Assembly (NCBI GenBank): GCA_031422335.1
Contig: JANOQW010000006.1
Span: 1-62,551, forward strand
DNA length: 62,551 nucleotides
Source of the DNA: Methylotenera_A sp031422335
GTDB taxonomy: Bacteria; Pseudomonadota; Gammaproteobacteria; Burkholderiales; Methylophilaceae
Reading direction: 5' to 3'
A program made the translations under genes and the position numbers. This document shows, piece after piece, positions 35,367 to 44,217 of this stretch (the first letter of the stretch is position 1; each line of letters starts with the position of its first letter). The notes beneath the pieces are model-generated. The model worked only from the letters and a program-made list of their open reading frames with translations. It did not search any database and had not been told where the DNA came from.

Positions 35367-35930
35367 ATGAAATATATTGATTATTTAAAAGGTGAACACG
35401 CCGCACATATTGAGATGTTTGCGGCTTTGCCTAGCTTGTTTAGCCAAATTTCCGATGTGGGTATTTTGCTGCAAAATTGTATTAAAAATGGTGGCAAAAT
35501 TTTGCTGTGCGGCAATGGCGGTAGCGCCGCCGATAGCCAACACATTGCGGCAGAAATTGTTGGTAGATTCAAAAAAGAACGCAAAGGCTTGCCTGCCATT
35601 GCACTAACGACTGATACTTCCATCATTACCTCAGTTGGCAATGATTATGGCTATGACTACATTTTTGCACGCCAAGTGGAAGCGCTGTGCACACCAAAAG
35701 ATGTGCTGATTGGCATTACCACTTCTGGCAACAGTGCAAACGTGGTGCGTGCGATAGACGCTGCTAACGAAATCGGCGCAATCACCATTGGCCTGACAGG
35801 TGGCAATGGTGGAAAAATGACAGCTCTATGCAAACACAATATCATCGCACCTAGCAGCGTGACAGCGCGTGTACAAGAAGCACATATTTTTATTGGGCAT
35901 TGCTTGTGCGAAATTTTAGAGTCTGACTAA
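35367..35930 (+). CDS. gmhA: Sedoheptulose-7-phosphate isomerase
   Basis: A 187-residue SIS-domain enzyme making D-glycero-D-manno-heptose-7-phosphate. Motifs: L-C-G-N-G-G-S-A-A-D-S-Q-H-I-A-A-E-I-V-G-R, T-D-T-S-I-I-T-S-V-G-N-D, G-I-T-T-S-G-N-S-A-N-V. The start at 35367 has GGGAG upstream. Order hldD-gmhA-hldE-waaF suggests one operon for heptose supply and transfer. Confidence 0.95.
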   Translation: MKYIDYLKGEHAAHIEMFAALPSLFSQISDVGILLQNCIKNGGKILLCGNGGSAADSQHIAAEIVGRFKKERKGLPAIALTTDTSIITSVGNDYGYDYIFARQVEALCTPKDVLIGITTSGNSANVVRAIDAANEIGAITIGLTGGNGGKMTALCKHNIIAPSSVTARVQEAHIFIGHCLCEILESD

Positions 35931-35939
35931 GTGCTTTTA

Positions 35940-37391
35940 ATGCAAAACTTGATTGAAACCGTCAAACAATTTGGTACTAAAAAAACGCATGCGCTAGTGA
36001 TTGGCGATGTCATGTTAGACCGCTATTTAATGGGCGAAGTAGGTCGCATCTCACCCGAAGCGCCGGTGCCAGTGGTGCTGATTAAAAGTGAAGAAACGCG
36101 CGCAGGCGGTGCAGCTAATGTGGCGGCTAACTTGGCATTATTGGGTATTGCAACTAAGCTGATTGGCTGTGTGGGCGCAGATGCTGAAGCCAAAAACTTA
36201 AACCAACTTATCAAAAAAATGGGCGTAACCGCCAATTTAATTGCCAGCAAAACGCGCCCCACCATCGCCAAGACGCGTATTTTGGGTGGCCATCAGCAAA
36301 TGCTGCGGCTAGATCAAGAAAGTCATGCAATATTCAGCCGAGAAGAAAACGATGCTTTGCAAGCCAATATCCATGAGGCTCTCAAGGCATCACCACAAAT
36401 AGTCATATTATCTGATTACGCAAAGGGCTTATTAAGTGAAGCCATTTGCCAAGATATTATTAATATTTGTAAGGCACAAAAAATCCTCGTGTTGGTTGAC
36501 CCAAAAGGCAGCGATTACAGCAAATATGTAGGCGCCACGGCGCTCACCCCCAATAAAAAAGAAACGGCGGAGGCCTGTAATACCACAATACAGGATGCAG
36601 ATTTAATTGCAAAAGCCAGCGCGCTAAAAAGTAAGCTGGCATTGCAGTTTATGGCTGTTACCCGTGGTGAAGAAGGCATTAGTTTAATTGAATCAACTGC
36701 ACACCACTTACCTGCCACTGCACAAAAAGTGTTTGATGTATCTGGTGCGGGCGACACGGTGATTGCGACGTTGGCGGCTGGACTGATGCATAATTTAACG
36801 CCATTACAAAGCTTAGAGTTGGCGAATATTGCTGCTGGCGTAGTGGTGGGAAAAGTTGGCACGGTGCCAATTTGTAAAACTGATTTAATTGAAGCCTTAA
36901 CCGCACAACAAGGCAACACGCAAGCGCATAAAATTTGCGATTTGGCTGAATTAAGTTTAAAAGTGAATACTTGGAAGCAAGCCAAACAAAAAATTGTGTT
37001 TACCAATGGCTGCTTTGATTTGCTGCATGCTGGCCATGTGACTTATCTGGAAGCCGCAAAAAAACGTGGCGATAAACTGATACTTGGTTTAAATACAGAT
37101 CGCTCAGTCAGCGCAATAAAAGGCCCAACGCGACCTGTGGTGCACGAGCAAGATCGTGCGCGCGTGCTGGCGGCGCTAGAAAGCGTGGATGCGGTGATTT
37201 TGTTTGACGAAAACACGCCGTTAAAACTGATTAAGACCATCAAACCAGACGTGATTGCCAAAGGCAGCGATTACATTGCAAGCCAAGTGGTGGGCGGCAA
37301 AGAGGTGCAAAGTTGGGGCGGCGAAATTGCACTAATAGAATTGGTAGAAGGCCGTAGCACCAGCAATATCATTAAAAAACTCAACACTTAA
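35940..37391 (+). CDS. hldE: Bifunctional heptose kinase / heptose-1-P adenylyltransferase
   Basis: A 483-residue fusion. The N-terminal PfkB-type kinase (about residues 1-325) has G-G-A-A-N-V-A-A-N-L-A and the catalytic D-V-S-G-A-G-D-T-V; the C-terminal nucleotidyltransferase (about 345-483) has F-T-N-G-C-F-D-L-L-H-A-G-H and R-S-T-S-N-I-I-K-K. It phosphorylates heptose-7-P and then adenylylates heptose-1-P. Its stop overlaps the waaF start. A palindromic element encodes D-A-L-Q-A-N-I-H-E-A-L-K near residue 140. Confidence 0.96.
   Translation: MQNLIETVKQFGTKKTHALVIGDVMLDRYLMGEVGRISPEAPVPVVLIKSEETRAGGAANVAANLALLGIATKLIGCVGADAEAKNLNQLIKKMGVTANLIASKTRPTIAKTRILGGHQQMLRLDQESHAIFSREENDALQANIHEALKASPQIVILSDYAKGLLSEAICQDIINICKAQKILVLVDPKGSDYSKYVGATALTPNKKETAEACNTTIQDADLIAKASALKSKLALQFMAVTRGEEGISLIESTAHHLPATAQKVFDVSGAGDTVIATLAAGLMHNLTPLQSLELANIAAGVVVGKVGTVPICKTDLIEALTAQQGNTQAHKICDLAELSLKVNTWKQAKQKIVFTNGCFDLLHAGHVTYLEAAKKRGDKLILGLNTDRSVSAIKGPTRPVVHEQDRARVLAALESVDAVILFDENTPLKLIKTIKPDVIAKGSDYIASQVVGGKEVQSWGGEIALIELVEGRSTSNIIKKLNT
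36353..36389 (+). repeat. 37-bp palindromic element inside hldE
   Basis: TGCTTTGCAAGCC is followed by the centre AATATCCATGA and then GGCTCTCAAGGCA. It encodes A-L-Q-A-N-I-H-E-A-L-K in the shared frame. Confidence 0.8.
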
Positions 37392-38440
37392 TGGCTCAGA
37401 AAATCTTAGACAAAATCTTAGTCTTAGGCCCAGCATGGGTAGGCGATATGGTGCTGGCACAAAGTCTGTTTAAAACCCTCAAAATTAATAATCCAAACTG
37501 TATTATCGACGTGGCCGCACCCGCATGGACATTGCCTTTGCTAGAACGCATGCCAGAGGTCTCAGGCAAAATTGCACTGCCATTTAAACATGGTGAGTTG
37601 GCGTTTTGGCAACGCTTACAATTTGGTAAAAGCTTAAAAAATGCAGGCTATACACAAAGTATTATCCTCACCAATTCATTTAAATCTGCGCTGCTTCCAC
37701 TCGCTGCTGGCATCAAAAAGCGCACTGGATTTTTGGGCGAAATGCGTGTTGGTTTAATTAACGATATTCGCCCATTAGATAAAACTAAGCTTAAAAAAAC
37801 GGTAGAGCGCTTTGTGACGCTGGGCTTAGACAAAAATGAAGAATTACCAAAAAGTATTCCGAACCCACAATTAAGTGCATTGCCAGTAGCCGCATGGATA
37901 TTGGCTTCTAGGGCAGGTATTTTAGAAAATAAAAGTAAAGTTTTAGGCTTATGCCCAGGTGCAGAATACGGTGAGGCCAAACGCTGGCCTGCAGAATATT
38001 ACGCCAAAGTGGCGAATGAGGTGCTAAAAAATGGCTGGCAAGTAGTATTGTTCGGCTCAGACAAAGATGTACCTGTGACCAGCCAAATTAATACATTCAC
38101 ACAAAATAAATGTGTTGATTTAGGCGGCAAAACAAAACTGGGCGAAGCGATTGATTTAATGTCGATTTGCGATACCGTGATTAGTAACGATTCTGGCTTA
38201 ATGCATGTGGCGGCGGCACTTAGCAAAGAAAATGGTAAAGAAACTGAGCATAAAAAACTTATCGCCATTTTTGGCAGCAGCGACCCCTACCATACGCCAC
38301 CTATGCAGCCAGATGCAGTGATAGCGTATTTAGGGCTAAGCTGCAGCCCTTGTTTTAAGCGCGAATGCCCACTGCAAGGCGATGCACATTTGGCCTGCTT
38401 AAAAAATATCACCCCACAAAGAATAATAGCTAAAATTTAA
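37391..38440 (+). CDS. waaF: ADP-heptose:LPS heptosyltransferase II
   Basis: A 349-residue GT9 enzyme adding the second heptose. Motifs: V-L-G-P-A-W-V-G-D-M-V-L-A-Q-S, A-P-A-W, L-C-P-G-A-E-Y-G-E-A-K-R-W-P, and S-N-D-S-G-L-M-H-V-A-A-A. A cysteine-rich C-terminal patch (L-S-C-S-P-C-F-K-R-E-C-P) is typical of WaaF. It overlaps hldE by 1 nt. A near-perfect element core encodes A-A-W-I-L-A-S-R-A at about residues 167-175. Confidence 0.94.
   Translation: MAQKILDKILVLGPAWVGDMVLAQSLFKTLKINNPNCIIDVAAPAWTLPLLERMPEVSGKIALPFKHGELAFWQRLQFGKSLKNAGYTQSIILTNSFKSALLPLAAGIKKRTGFLGEMRVGLINDIRPLDKTKLKKTVERFVTLGLDKNEELPKSIPNPQLSALPVAAWILASRAGILENKSKVLGLCPGAEYGEAKRWPAEYYAKVANEVLKNGWQVVLFGSDKDVPVTSQINTFTQNKCVDLGGKTKLGEAIDLMSICDTVISNDSGLMHVAAALSKENGKETEHKKLIAIFGSSDPYHTPPMQPDAVIAYLGLSCSPCFKRECPLQGDAHLACLKNITPQRIIAKI
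37881..37915 (-). repeat. 37-bp palindromic element inside waaF
   Basis: Reverse copy with core AGCCGCATGGATATTGGCTT intact and outer ends TGCC/AGGGCA. Relative to the consensus two bases are missing in the left arm, making 35 bp. It encodes A-A-W-I-L-A-S-R-A. Confidence 0.85.
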
Positions 38441-38451
38441 AAAATAAAACC

Positions 38452-39987
38452 ATGCAATTTACTATCCCCAACTTTTTTAACCAGACTGATCGCGTTTCAC
38501 CCAAAAAACTTTTTTGGTGGGTTGTGCTTGCCAGCATGCTACTGGCTGGCTGGATGCAGTATATTCAGCATGGCTGGATTAACCCTGATACAGTCCTCTA
38601 TTTTGAACAGGCGCGTTTAATTGCACTGGGTGATTGGACCGGTGCGATTAAAGTGTTTAACTGGCCGCTATATGGCGCGTGTATTGCAGCAGTGCATAAA
38701 ATCACCAGCTTAAGCATTCATCAATCGGCACAAGTGCTGAATATGCTATTTTTTGGCATTGCCACCGCCAGTTTTTTAACTATTGTTCAATTGGCAGGTG
38801 GCGGTGCCCGAGTCATGCTAGCAGGCACACTATTGCTATTTGGTGGCCAATATTTAGTGGGTGACGTGCTGGAAATGCTGCTGCGCGACCAAGGGTTTTG
38901 GGCATTTTATTTAAGTGGTTTAGTGTTTTTTATACGTTACGTACAGCACAATAAATTAAACGATGCATTACTTTGGCAGGTATGCATAATGATCGCCACC
39001 CTATTCCGCATTGAAGCCATTTGTTATTTAATTGGCCTGCCGCTTTGTTTGCTGTTGATGCGTGAGCTTAGCTGGGAAAATCGCTTACTGCGCCTACTAA
39101 ACACTTATTCAGTTGCTATTTCTGCGCTGATTGCGATTACTGTAGCAATTATTATTAGTGACGATTTAAGTATGCGCAATTTTGGTCGTCTGCAAGAAGT
39201 ATTTTCGTTGAATTTATATCAAGAATTTACACTAAAGTTTCAGACTCAAGCGCACATCATGTCTAGCCAAGTGCTGGGGAAATATCTAGAAGACTTTGCT
39301 GTGATGGGTTTATTGTTGACTTTTATTTATGTCATGATTGCAAAAATAATCTCTGCTACTGGCATATTTGCTACTATTTTTGCTGGGATTACGCTAAAAA
39401 ATCATGGCGCAAATATACAGCCGAAAGCCTATTTGGTGTTGAAAGCTACTGCGCTTATCGCACTTATCAGCATGGCGCTAATTATCGTAAAAGTATTCGT
39501 GCTATCTGGCCGCTATGTGGCTGGCTTAAGCTGGGTACTGCTGGTGCTTGGCGCATTTTATTTTGCTGCACTATTGGCAAGTAAACAGAAAAGGATAGCC
39601 TTCATTGCTTCGCTTGTGGTGATTGCACTTTGTCTTGGATTGGTAAAAAATATCTTGCCGAAACGCCAAGGCTATAACTACCAACAACAAGCAGTAAGTT
39701 GGTTAAAAGCCAACAACAAAGAAAGAAAGCCTGTTTTTTATGATGAAAAGCGTTTACGTTATTATGCAAATGCACCATTTACGTTTGAACCTGACGACTG
39801 GGAATACCTATCAAGGAAAACTCAGTCTGCATCAATACATGACTATGGCTACTTGGTAATTAGTCACTCCAGCAAGCACCCAGAGAGAAAACAATTTTTA
39901 AAAGACCATTTACCAAGCCATCAAGAAGTTGCTAGCTTTAATTCCGTTAAGTCTAACAATAGCATTGTCATTTATCAACGTAAATAA
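38452..39987 (+). CDS. Multi-pass membrane protein, GT-C glycosyltransferase-like
   Basis: A 511-residue protein with about 10-12 hydrophobic helices and a soluble C-terminal segment of about 100 residues. The first loop has W-I-N-P-D-T-V-L-Y-F-E-Q-A-R, with an acidic residue placed as in GT-C enzymes of the ArnT/PMT type; M-L-L-R-D-Q-G-F-W-A-F is a second plausible catalytic-face loop. It may transfer a sugar from a polyprenyl carrier to the LPS core. The family assignment is tentative. It lies 11 bp after waaF. Confidence 0.6.
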   Translation: MQFTIPNFFNQTDRVSPKKLFWWVVLASMLLAGWMQYIQHGWINPDTVLYFEQARLIALGDWTGAIKVFNWPLYGACIAAVHKITSLSIHQSAQVLNMLFFGIATASFLTIVQLAGGGARVMLAGTLLLFGGQYLVGDVLEMLLRDQGFWAFYLSGLVFFIRYVQHNKLNDALLWQVCIMIATLFRIEAICYLIGLPLCLLLMRELSWENRLLRLLNTYSVAISALIAITVAIIISDDLSMRNFGRLQEVFSLNLYQEFTLKFQTQAHIMSSQVLGKYLEDFAVMGLLLTFIYVMIAKIISATGIFATIFAGITLKNHGANIQPKAYLVLKATALIALISMALIIVKVFVLSGRYVAGLSWVLLVLGAFYFAALLASKQKRIAFIASLVVIALCLGLVKNILPKRQGYNYQQQAVSWLKANNKERKPVFYDEKRLRYYANAPFTFEPDDWEYLSRKTQSASIHDYGYLVISHSSKHPERKQFLKDHLPSHQEVASFNSVKSNNSIVIYQRK

Positions 39988-40037
39988 CGTAAGATAGCGC
40001 ACTGATCGCCCTACGACATCCGTTAGAAAGATATTTT

Positions 40038-40979
40038 ATGCAGGCACCTTGTCCAGTTTGTAACCAACCGTCAACTTATAATTTTAGTAGCCGTGATTTA
40101 ATGTTTAATCATGATGAGCGCTACGATTATCACAATTGTGTCGCATGTCACTTTGTATTTCAGCACCCACTGCCAAGTTTAGAAAATATTGCTGCTTTTT
40201 ACCCAGACGATTACAGCGTCTATGAAGAACAGTCGCGTCTAAAAAATGTAAGTGGTATCAGAAAATCCATTTTGAAAAAATATTATAGTTATTCGCATTT
40301 GTCTACCTCAGCTTTTAATGATTTAGTAAGTCCTATTTTTAAATTATTTAGCCCTAAATATGAATTGCCATATATTAAAAATGGCAAATTACTAGACGTT
40401 GGTTGTGGCAACGGGCGCTATCTGGATGGGATGAAAAAACTAGGATGGCGAACCCAAGGGGTTGAATTTAATGCCAGCGCAGTTGAGGTGTGTAAACTAT
40501 CTGGCTTAACTGTGCATCATGGAGATTTGTTCTCAGCACACTTTGAATCAAACAGCTTTGATGTCATCAATGTCAGCCATGTGATTGAACATGTGCCCAA
40601 TCCTATGACATTTTTCACTGAACTTGCCAGAGTGCTTAAACCTAAGGGATCATTAGTAATTAAAACCCCTAATAGCATGGCCTTGGGCAGAAAGTTATTT
40701 AATACCAATTGGTATGCCAACGACGTACCCAGGCATCTTTACTTATTTGCATATCAAAATTTATCTGTTTTAGCGAATAATTGTGGGCTAAAAATGCAGC
40801 TGTTCAAAACAGACTCTACACCGAAAATTATTTTAAATAGCCTAGATTACGTCACCGAAAACACACAAACACCGTCTAAAAGAGTGAAGTGGAAACGAGT
40901 TTTGGCAAGACTGTATGTATGGCTGGCAAAGTATAAACAACAAGGCGATGAAATTTTCGCTGTATTTACAAAGCAGTAA
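40038..40979 (+). CDS. SAM-dependent methyltransferase with N-terminal zinc motif
   Basis: A 313-residue class I methyltransferase. The N-terminus has four Cys (C-P-V-C-N and C-V-A-C-H) like a zinc ribbon seen in sugar methyltransferases. SAM motif I is L-L-D-V-G-C-G-N-G-R-Y, motif II D-V-I-N-V-S-H-V-I-E-H-V-P. It probably methylates a surface-glycan sugar. Its stop overlaps the start of the next glycosyltransferase (TAATG). Confidence 0.82.
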   Translation: MQAPCPVCNQPSTYNFSSRDLMFNHDERYDYHNCVACHFVFQHPLPSLENIAAFYPDDYSVYEEQSRLKNVSGIRKSILKKYYSYSHLSTSAFNDLVSPIFKLFSPKYELPYIKNGKLLDVGCGNGRYLDGMKKLGWRTQGVEFNASAVEVCKLSGLTVHHGDLFSAHFESNSFDVINVSHVIEHVPNPMTFFTELARVLKPKGSLVIKTPNSMALGRKLFNTNWYANDVPRHLYLFAYQNLSVLANNCGLKMQLFKTDSTPKIILNSLDYVTENTQTPSKRVKWKRVLARLYVWLAKYKQQGDEIFAVFTKQ

Positions 40980-41959
40980 TGCATAAAAATATTTTATTCA
41001 TCTCGAAAGGCGAAACGGCATCCTCCACGCGCTATCGTGCACTGCAATACTTTCCGTTTCTCAAAGAAAATGATTGGATGGCTAGCCACTGCACTATCTC
41101 AGGTGGCATTATTCCCATTTTCAACACCTTAATTACAGCCAGCAAGGCCGATATTGTGGTGTTATTGCGTAAAACTTTTCCAAAGCCAATATTTTGGCTA
41201 TTACGGAAATTATCAAAAAAGCTTATTTTTGATTTTGATGATGCTATTTTTTGTAATACAGATGGCTCGCACTCACATACTCGCATGCAACGCTTTAAAC
41301 ACACCATAAAAAACTGTGATTATGTTTTTGCAGGTAACGGTTATTTAGCCGCACATGCAAAACAATTTAACGCTGCAGTAGAGATTATTCCTACCTCAGT
41401 AGATGCAGAAAAATATAATCTTAATTGCCAAAAAGAAGCACAAGCACTTACACTTGTGTGGATTGGTAGCAGCTCAACCAAGAAATATTTAGTCGACATT
41501 CTGCCTCAACTAGAAAAAGCGGCTGAGTCTGTCCGTGATTTACAACTCAATAACATTTCTGATTTTCAATTATCTAGTCCTACTTTAAAGATTAACAACA
41601 TTCCCTGGCACGCAAAAACTGAATCTAGCGAACTTAATAAAGCTGATATTGGTATTGCACCCATGTTAGACAGTAATTGGACTAAAGGTAAGTGCGCACT
41701 TAAAGTGTTGCAGTATATGGCTTCTGGCTTACCTGTCATTTCCTCACATTCTGGGGTGAATGCTGAAGTTATTCAGGACCAAGTCACTGGTTACTTGATG
41801 AAAGAAAATGAAGATTGGCCTGAGTTAATTGTAGCGCTTCAGCACAAAAAATCTCTGCTACAACAAATGGGTCAACAGGGAAAACTATTCGTCAATAATG
41901 AGTTTTCAATGCCTGCAATATATCAAAAAATATTAACTATATTAAACAGGCTTAGCTAA
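40979..41959 (+). CDS. Glycosyltransferase (GT-B fold, family 4-like)
   Basis: A 326-residue protein. The N-terminal half has R-Y-R-A-L-Q-Y-F-P-F and the conserved D-F-D-D-A-I-F segment. The donor half has W-I-G-S-S-S-T-K-K-Y, A-D-I-G-I-A-P-M and K-C-A-L-K-V-L-Q-Y-M-A-S-G-L-P-V, the usual nucleotide-sugar binding pattern. The specific sugar is unknown. It overlaps the 3' end of the convergent kinase gene by 18 bp. Confidence 0.8.
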   Translation: MHKNILFISKGETASSTRYRALQYFPFLKENDWMASHCTISGGIIPIFNTLITASKADIVVLLRKTFPKPIFWLLRKLSKKLIFDFDDAIFCNTDGSHSHTRMQRFKHTIKNCDYVFAGNGYLAAHAKQFNAAVEIIPTSVDAEKYNLNCQKEAQALTLVWIGSSSTKKYLVDILPQLEKAAESVRDLQLNNISDFQLSSPTLKINNIPWHAKTESSELNKADIGIAPMLDSNWTKGKCALKVLQYMASGLPVISSHSGVNAEVIQDQVTGYLMKENEDWPELIVALQHKKSLLQQMGQQGKLFVNNEFSMPAIYQKILTILNRLS

Positions 41960-42616
41960 ACTAAAATGCGGATATAGGGCTTGCTTACAAAGGCTTTGTT
42001 GTTGTTTACTTAAATGACTTGCATCAAAATAGGCATCAAAAAATACCTGCCAAAGCGATCCATCTGCAACTTGTATGTCACTTTTATAACGATACAGATG
42101 TTTAAAATTACGAAGTATGGTGCTGTAAAATAATGCCCAAGGATAAATGCGCATATCCGCTATATCAATCAAACCTAATACTCCCTGATGATAAACAACA
42201 TTGCCTAAATGTATTGAGCGGAAGCAAACTCCTTCGTTGTGTAAACTGGCGATAAACATACCTAGCTTTTCAAATATTTCATTATTTGCCAGCCTCGAAC
42301 CTAGCAAATTACGCACAGTTTCGCCTGCGAGTGGTGCATAAACTACAGCCGTGAAATTTCTGTTTTCTATATGATGTAGCGAAATAATATCGACTGTTGG
42401 TATGCCCAGTTTTTTTAAGCGTTGGGCATTTCTACAAAAACTGCGCGCATTTGAATAGATAAAACTGCTGCTAAACCAGCCACGCAAACGAAATGCTTTA
42501 AGTATATTGCCGTCTGGCAGCAGCGTCACTTTAATGCCATGCTCGTCTTGCTCTAACGTTTTGCCGCTGGCTTGCAGTCGCGCTAGTTCGGCTTGTGTCA
42601 TAAATTGACTTTTCAT
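41942..42616 (-). CDS. LPS kinase-like protein
   Basis: A 224-residue protein kinase-fold protein. K40 in I-L-K-A-F-R may be the ATP-binding Lys; the catalytic loop is degenerate (R-S-I-H-L-G-N-V-V in place of H-x-D-x-x-x-x-N), and the metal Asp is in L-I-D-I-A-D. The missing catalytic Asp makes activity doubtful or unusual. The start overlaps the HAD gene stop by 4 nt (ATGA), so they form an operon. It probably acts on, or once acted on, core-sugar phosphorylation. Confidence 0.7.
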   Translation of the reverse strand: MKSQFMTQAELARLQASGKTLEQDEHGIKVTLLPDGNILKAFRLRGWFSSSFIYSNARSFCRNAQRLKKLGIPTVDIISLHHIENRNFTAVVYAPLAGETVRNLLGSRLANNEIFEKLGMFIASLHNEGVCFRSIHLGNVVYHQGVLGLIDIADMRIYPWALFYSTILRNFKHLYRYKSDIQVADGSLWQVFFDAYFDASHLSKQQQSLCKQALYPHFSLAKPV

Positions 42617-43293
42617 GCCAGCATGTCACCCATATTTTTATAGCTAATAATATTATTTTCGGCACAAAACTCACGCCAATCTTTCACTTCTGTCCAATCG
42701 CTTAAAAATACAAAATCAAGCCCAGCCTTACAAGCAGCCTGATAATCATACTTGCTATCACCAATAAATAGCGCTGGTAATTGAATATTGCCGTTAGCCA
42801 TTTCGTGTGCAAGCACTTGTTCTTTGGTATCAGGGCCGCCAAAAATGCCCGCCTCAAATAATTGCGCCAAGTTGTAGTTTTGTATGTTTCGGCGTGGGAA
42901 AACTCTTCTTAGCTCTGCTTGATCACCGCCAGAGAGCAGCATCCATGCGGCTTCTGGCGTTGCTGTTTTTACGTGCATTAAATCTGGTGCAATTTCGCAT
43001 TGCATTAATGTTTCATCTAAAATATCTTCAAACGCGGCTAAATATTGCTGTATTAATTCTTCAGTGGCTGCCTGTTTTACAATTTCTTTTAGGTAATATT
43101 CAATTTTTCCATTACGTGGAAAGCTGCCTTTAGTTACGTGATGATGTACCAACGCTTGCGCCTGCTCATCAGTACCTCCCATGCGTTTTGCCACTGTAAA
43201 ATAGGCGTCAATTTTGGTTTGGTTGCTGTTTAGCACCACGCCATCGCAATCAAACACAATAGTTTTATATTGTTTTAAGTCTATTTTCAACAA
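42613..43293 (-). CDS. HAD-superfamily hydrolase
   Basis: A 226-residue phosphatase of the HAD superfamily. Motif I is F-D-C-D-G-V-V-L-N-S, motif II in M-L-L-S-G-G, motif IV in F-I-G-D-S-K-Y-D-Y. The long cap insertion suggests a phosphoglycolate phosphatase-like or sugar-phosphate phosphatase. It is coupled to the kinase-like gene downstream. A partial element copy lies at the motif II region. Confidence 0.85.
   Translation of the reverse strand: MLKIDLKQYKTIVFDCDGVVLNSNQTKIDAYFTVAKRMGGTDEQAQALVHHHVTKGSFPRNGKIEYYLKEIVKQAATEELIQQYLAAFEDILDETLMQCEIAPDLMHVKTATPEAAWMLLSGGDQAELRRVFPRRNIQNYNLAQLFEAGIFGGPDTKEQVLAHEMANGNIQLPALFIGDSKYDYQAACKAGLDFVFLSDWTEVKDWREFCAENNIISYKNMGDMLA
42925..42961 (+). repeat. 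Partial palindromic element inside the HAD gene
   Basis: The core ATCCATGCGGCTT matches the consensus, but the left arm is lost. In the gene it encodes E-A-A-W-M-L, the same frame as the waaF copy (A-A-W-I-L). Confidence 0.4.
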
Positions 43294-43330
43294 TTAAATT
43301 CTACTCAATAAAAGCACGAGGGAAAATACC

Positions 43331-43367
43331 TGCCCTGCAAGCCAATATCCGTGAGGCTTGCAGAACA
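43331..43367 (+). repeat. 37-bp palindromic element, intergenic copy 7
   Basis: Forward copy: TGCCCTGCAAGCC, centre AATATCCGTGA, then GGCTTGCAGAACA. It lies downstream of the eda terminator and just before the HAD gene start. Confidence 0.9.
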
Positions 43368-43396
43368 TTAAAAAAATTAACAAGAAAAATGGCTAC

Positions 43397-43424
43397 AAAA
43401 AAAGGCTGTACACACAGCCCTTAT
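43397..43424 (-). terminator. Rho-independent terminator after eda
   Basis: On the minus strand AGGGCTG / CAGCCT forms a stem with a short loop, followed by seven T. It lies 18 bp beyond the eda stop. Confidence 0.85.
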
Positions 43425-43441
43425 TGTAACTTAAAGATGGC

Positions 43442-44068
43442 TTATGCTGGCTGAATGGCGCTTGCCTCGCGGGCTAACTTAGTAATATGCGCCCAATCTT
43501 TACGTGCCACTGCATCAGCTGGGGTGAGCCAAGTGCCACCGCACACCACCACATTGGGCAAAGCTAAAAACTGTGGTGCGCTTTCAACCGTTACTCCGCC
43601 AGTTGGGCAAAATTTAACGTCACCAAATGGGCCTGCAAAACCTTTAAGCAAGTTAATGCCGCCCACTGCCACTGCAGGGAAAAGTTTTAAAAAATAATAA
43701 TCATCGGCGTTTGCTGTCATAATTTCTGAGCCCGTAGAAACTCCTGGTAACAATGGCAAGCCAATTTTACGGGAGAATAGACCAAGCTCACTGGTGTAGC
43801 CTGGGCTCACGGCAAATTTACAACCTACATCTAAACTTGCTTGCGCATCCTTTAAGTTACGCACGGTACCACTGCCCATAATCGCATCTGGTACGTGCTT
43901 GGCAATTTGCTCCATGGCTTGCAGCGCGCAGCTTGAGCGCAGCGTCACTTCTAACACGCGAATACCACCCTCAAGTAATGCTTCTGCCATAGGCACGGCG
44001 TCTTCTACTTTATTGATGACGATAACCGGGATTACTGGGCCTTGTTTGGCTAAATCTAATGTGTTCAT
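43442..44068 (-). CDS. eda: KDPG/KHG aldolase
   Basis: A 208-residue class I aldolase cleaving 2-keto-3-deoxy-6-phosphogluconate to pyruvate and glyceraldehyde-3-phosphate. Motifs: V-I-V-I-N, V-L-E-V-T-L-R-S, G-S-G-T-V, the Schiff-base Lys in Y-F-L-K-L-F-P-A, and C-P-T-G-G-V. Together with edd it completes the Entner-Doudoroff route used for ribulose-monophosphate-cycle cleavage in such methylotrophs. Confidence 0.97.
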   Translation of the reverse strand: MNTLDLAKQGPVIPVIVINKVEDAVPMAEALLEGGIRVLEVTLRSSCALQAMEQIAKHVPDAIMGSGTVRNLKDAQASLDVGCKFAVSPGYTSELGLFSRKIGLPLLPGVSTGSEIMTANADDYYFLKLFPAVAVGGINLLKGFAGPFGDVKFCPTGGVTVESAPQFLALPNVVVCGGTWLTPADAVARKDWAHITKLAREASAIQPA

Positions 44069-44118
44069 GTTTCTCTCTAAATATTTAATTCGATTTTTTA
44101 ACTATTTGAATAATACTA

Positions 44119-44217
44119 GCTGTTTCAAAATAAATTTTAGCAAGGCACTTGAGCGAAAACAGTACGTTTTTGTACGGCGAACGAAAGTAACACAGCCAAA
44201 ATTATATTTTCAAACAG
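44119..44217 (+). repeat. MITE-like family 2, copy C
   Basis: Clear terminal inverted repeats (CTGTTTCAAAATAAATTTTA at 44120 and its diverged complement ending at 44217) flank GCAAGGCACTTGAGCG, the palindrome GTACGTTTTTGTAC and GTAACACAGC. It ends exactly at the edd stop codon and fills the edd-eda gap. Confidence 0.75.

Noticed and set aside
37519..37550. Another element copy in waaF (ACCCGCATGGACATTGCC)
   Set aside because: It encodes the A-P-A-W motif conserved in WaaF from other bacteria, so the match may follow from the protein; the arms are absent.
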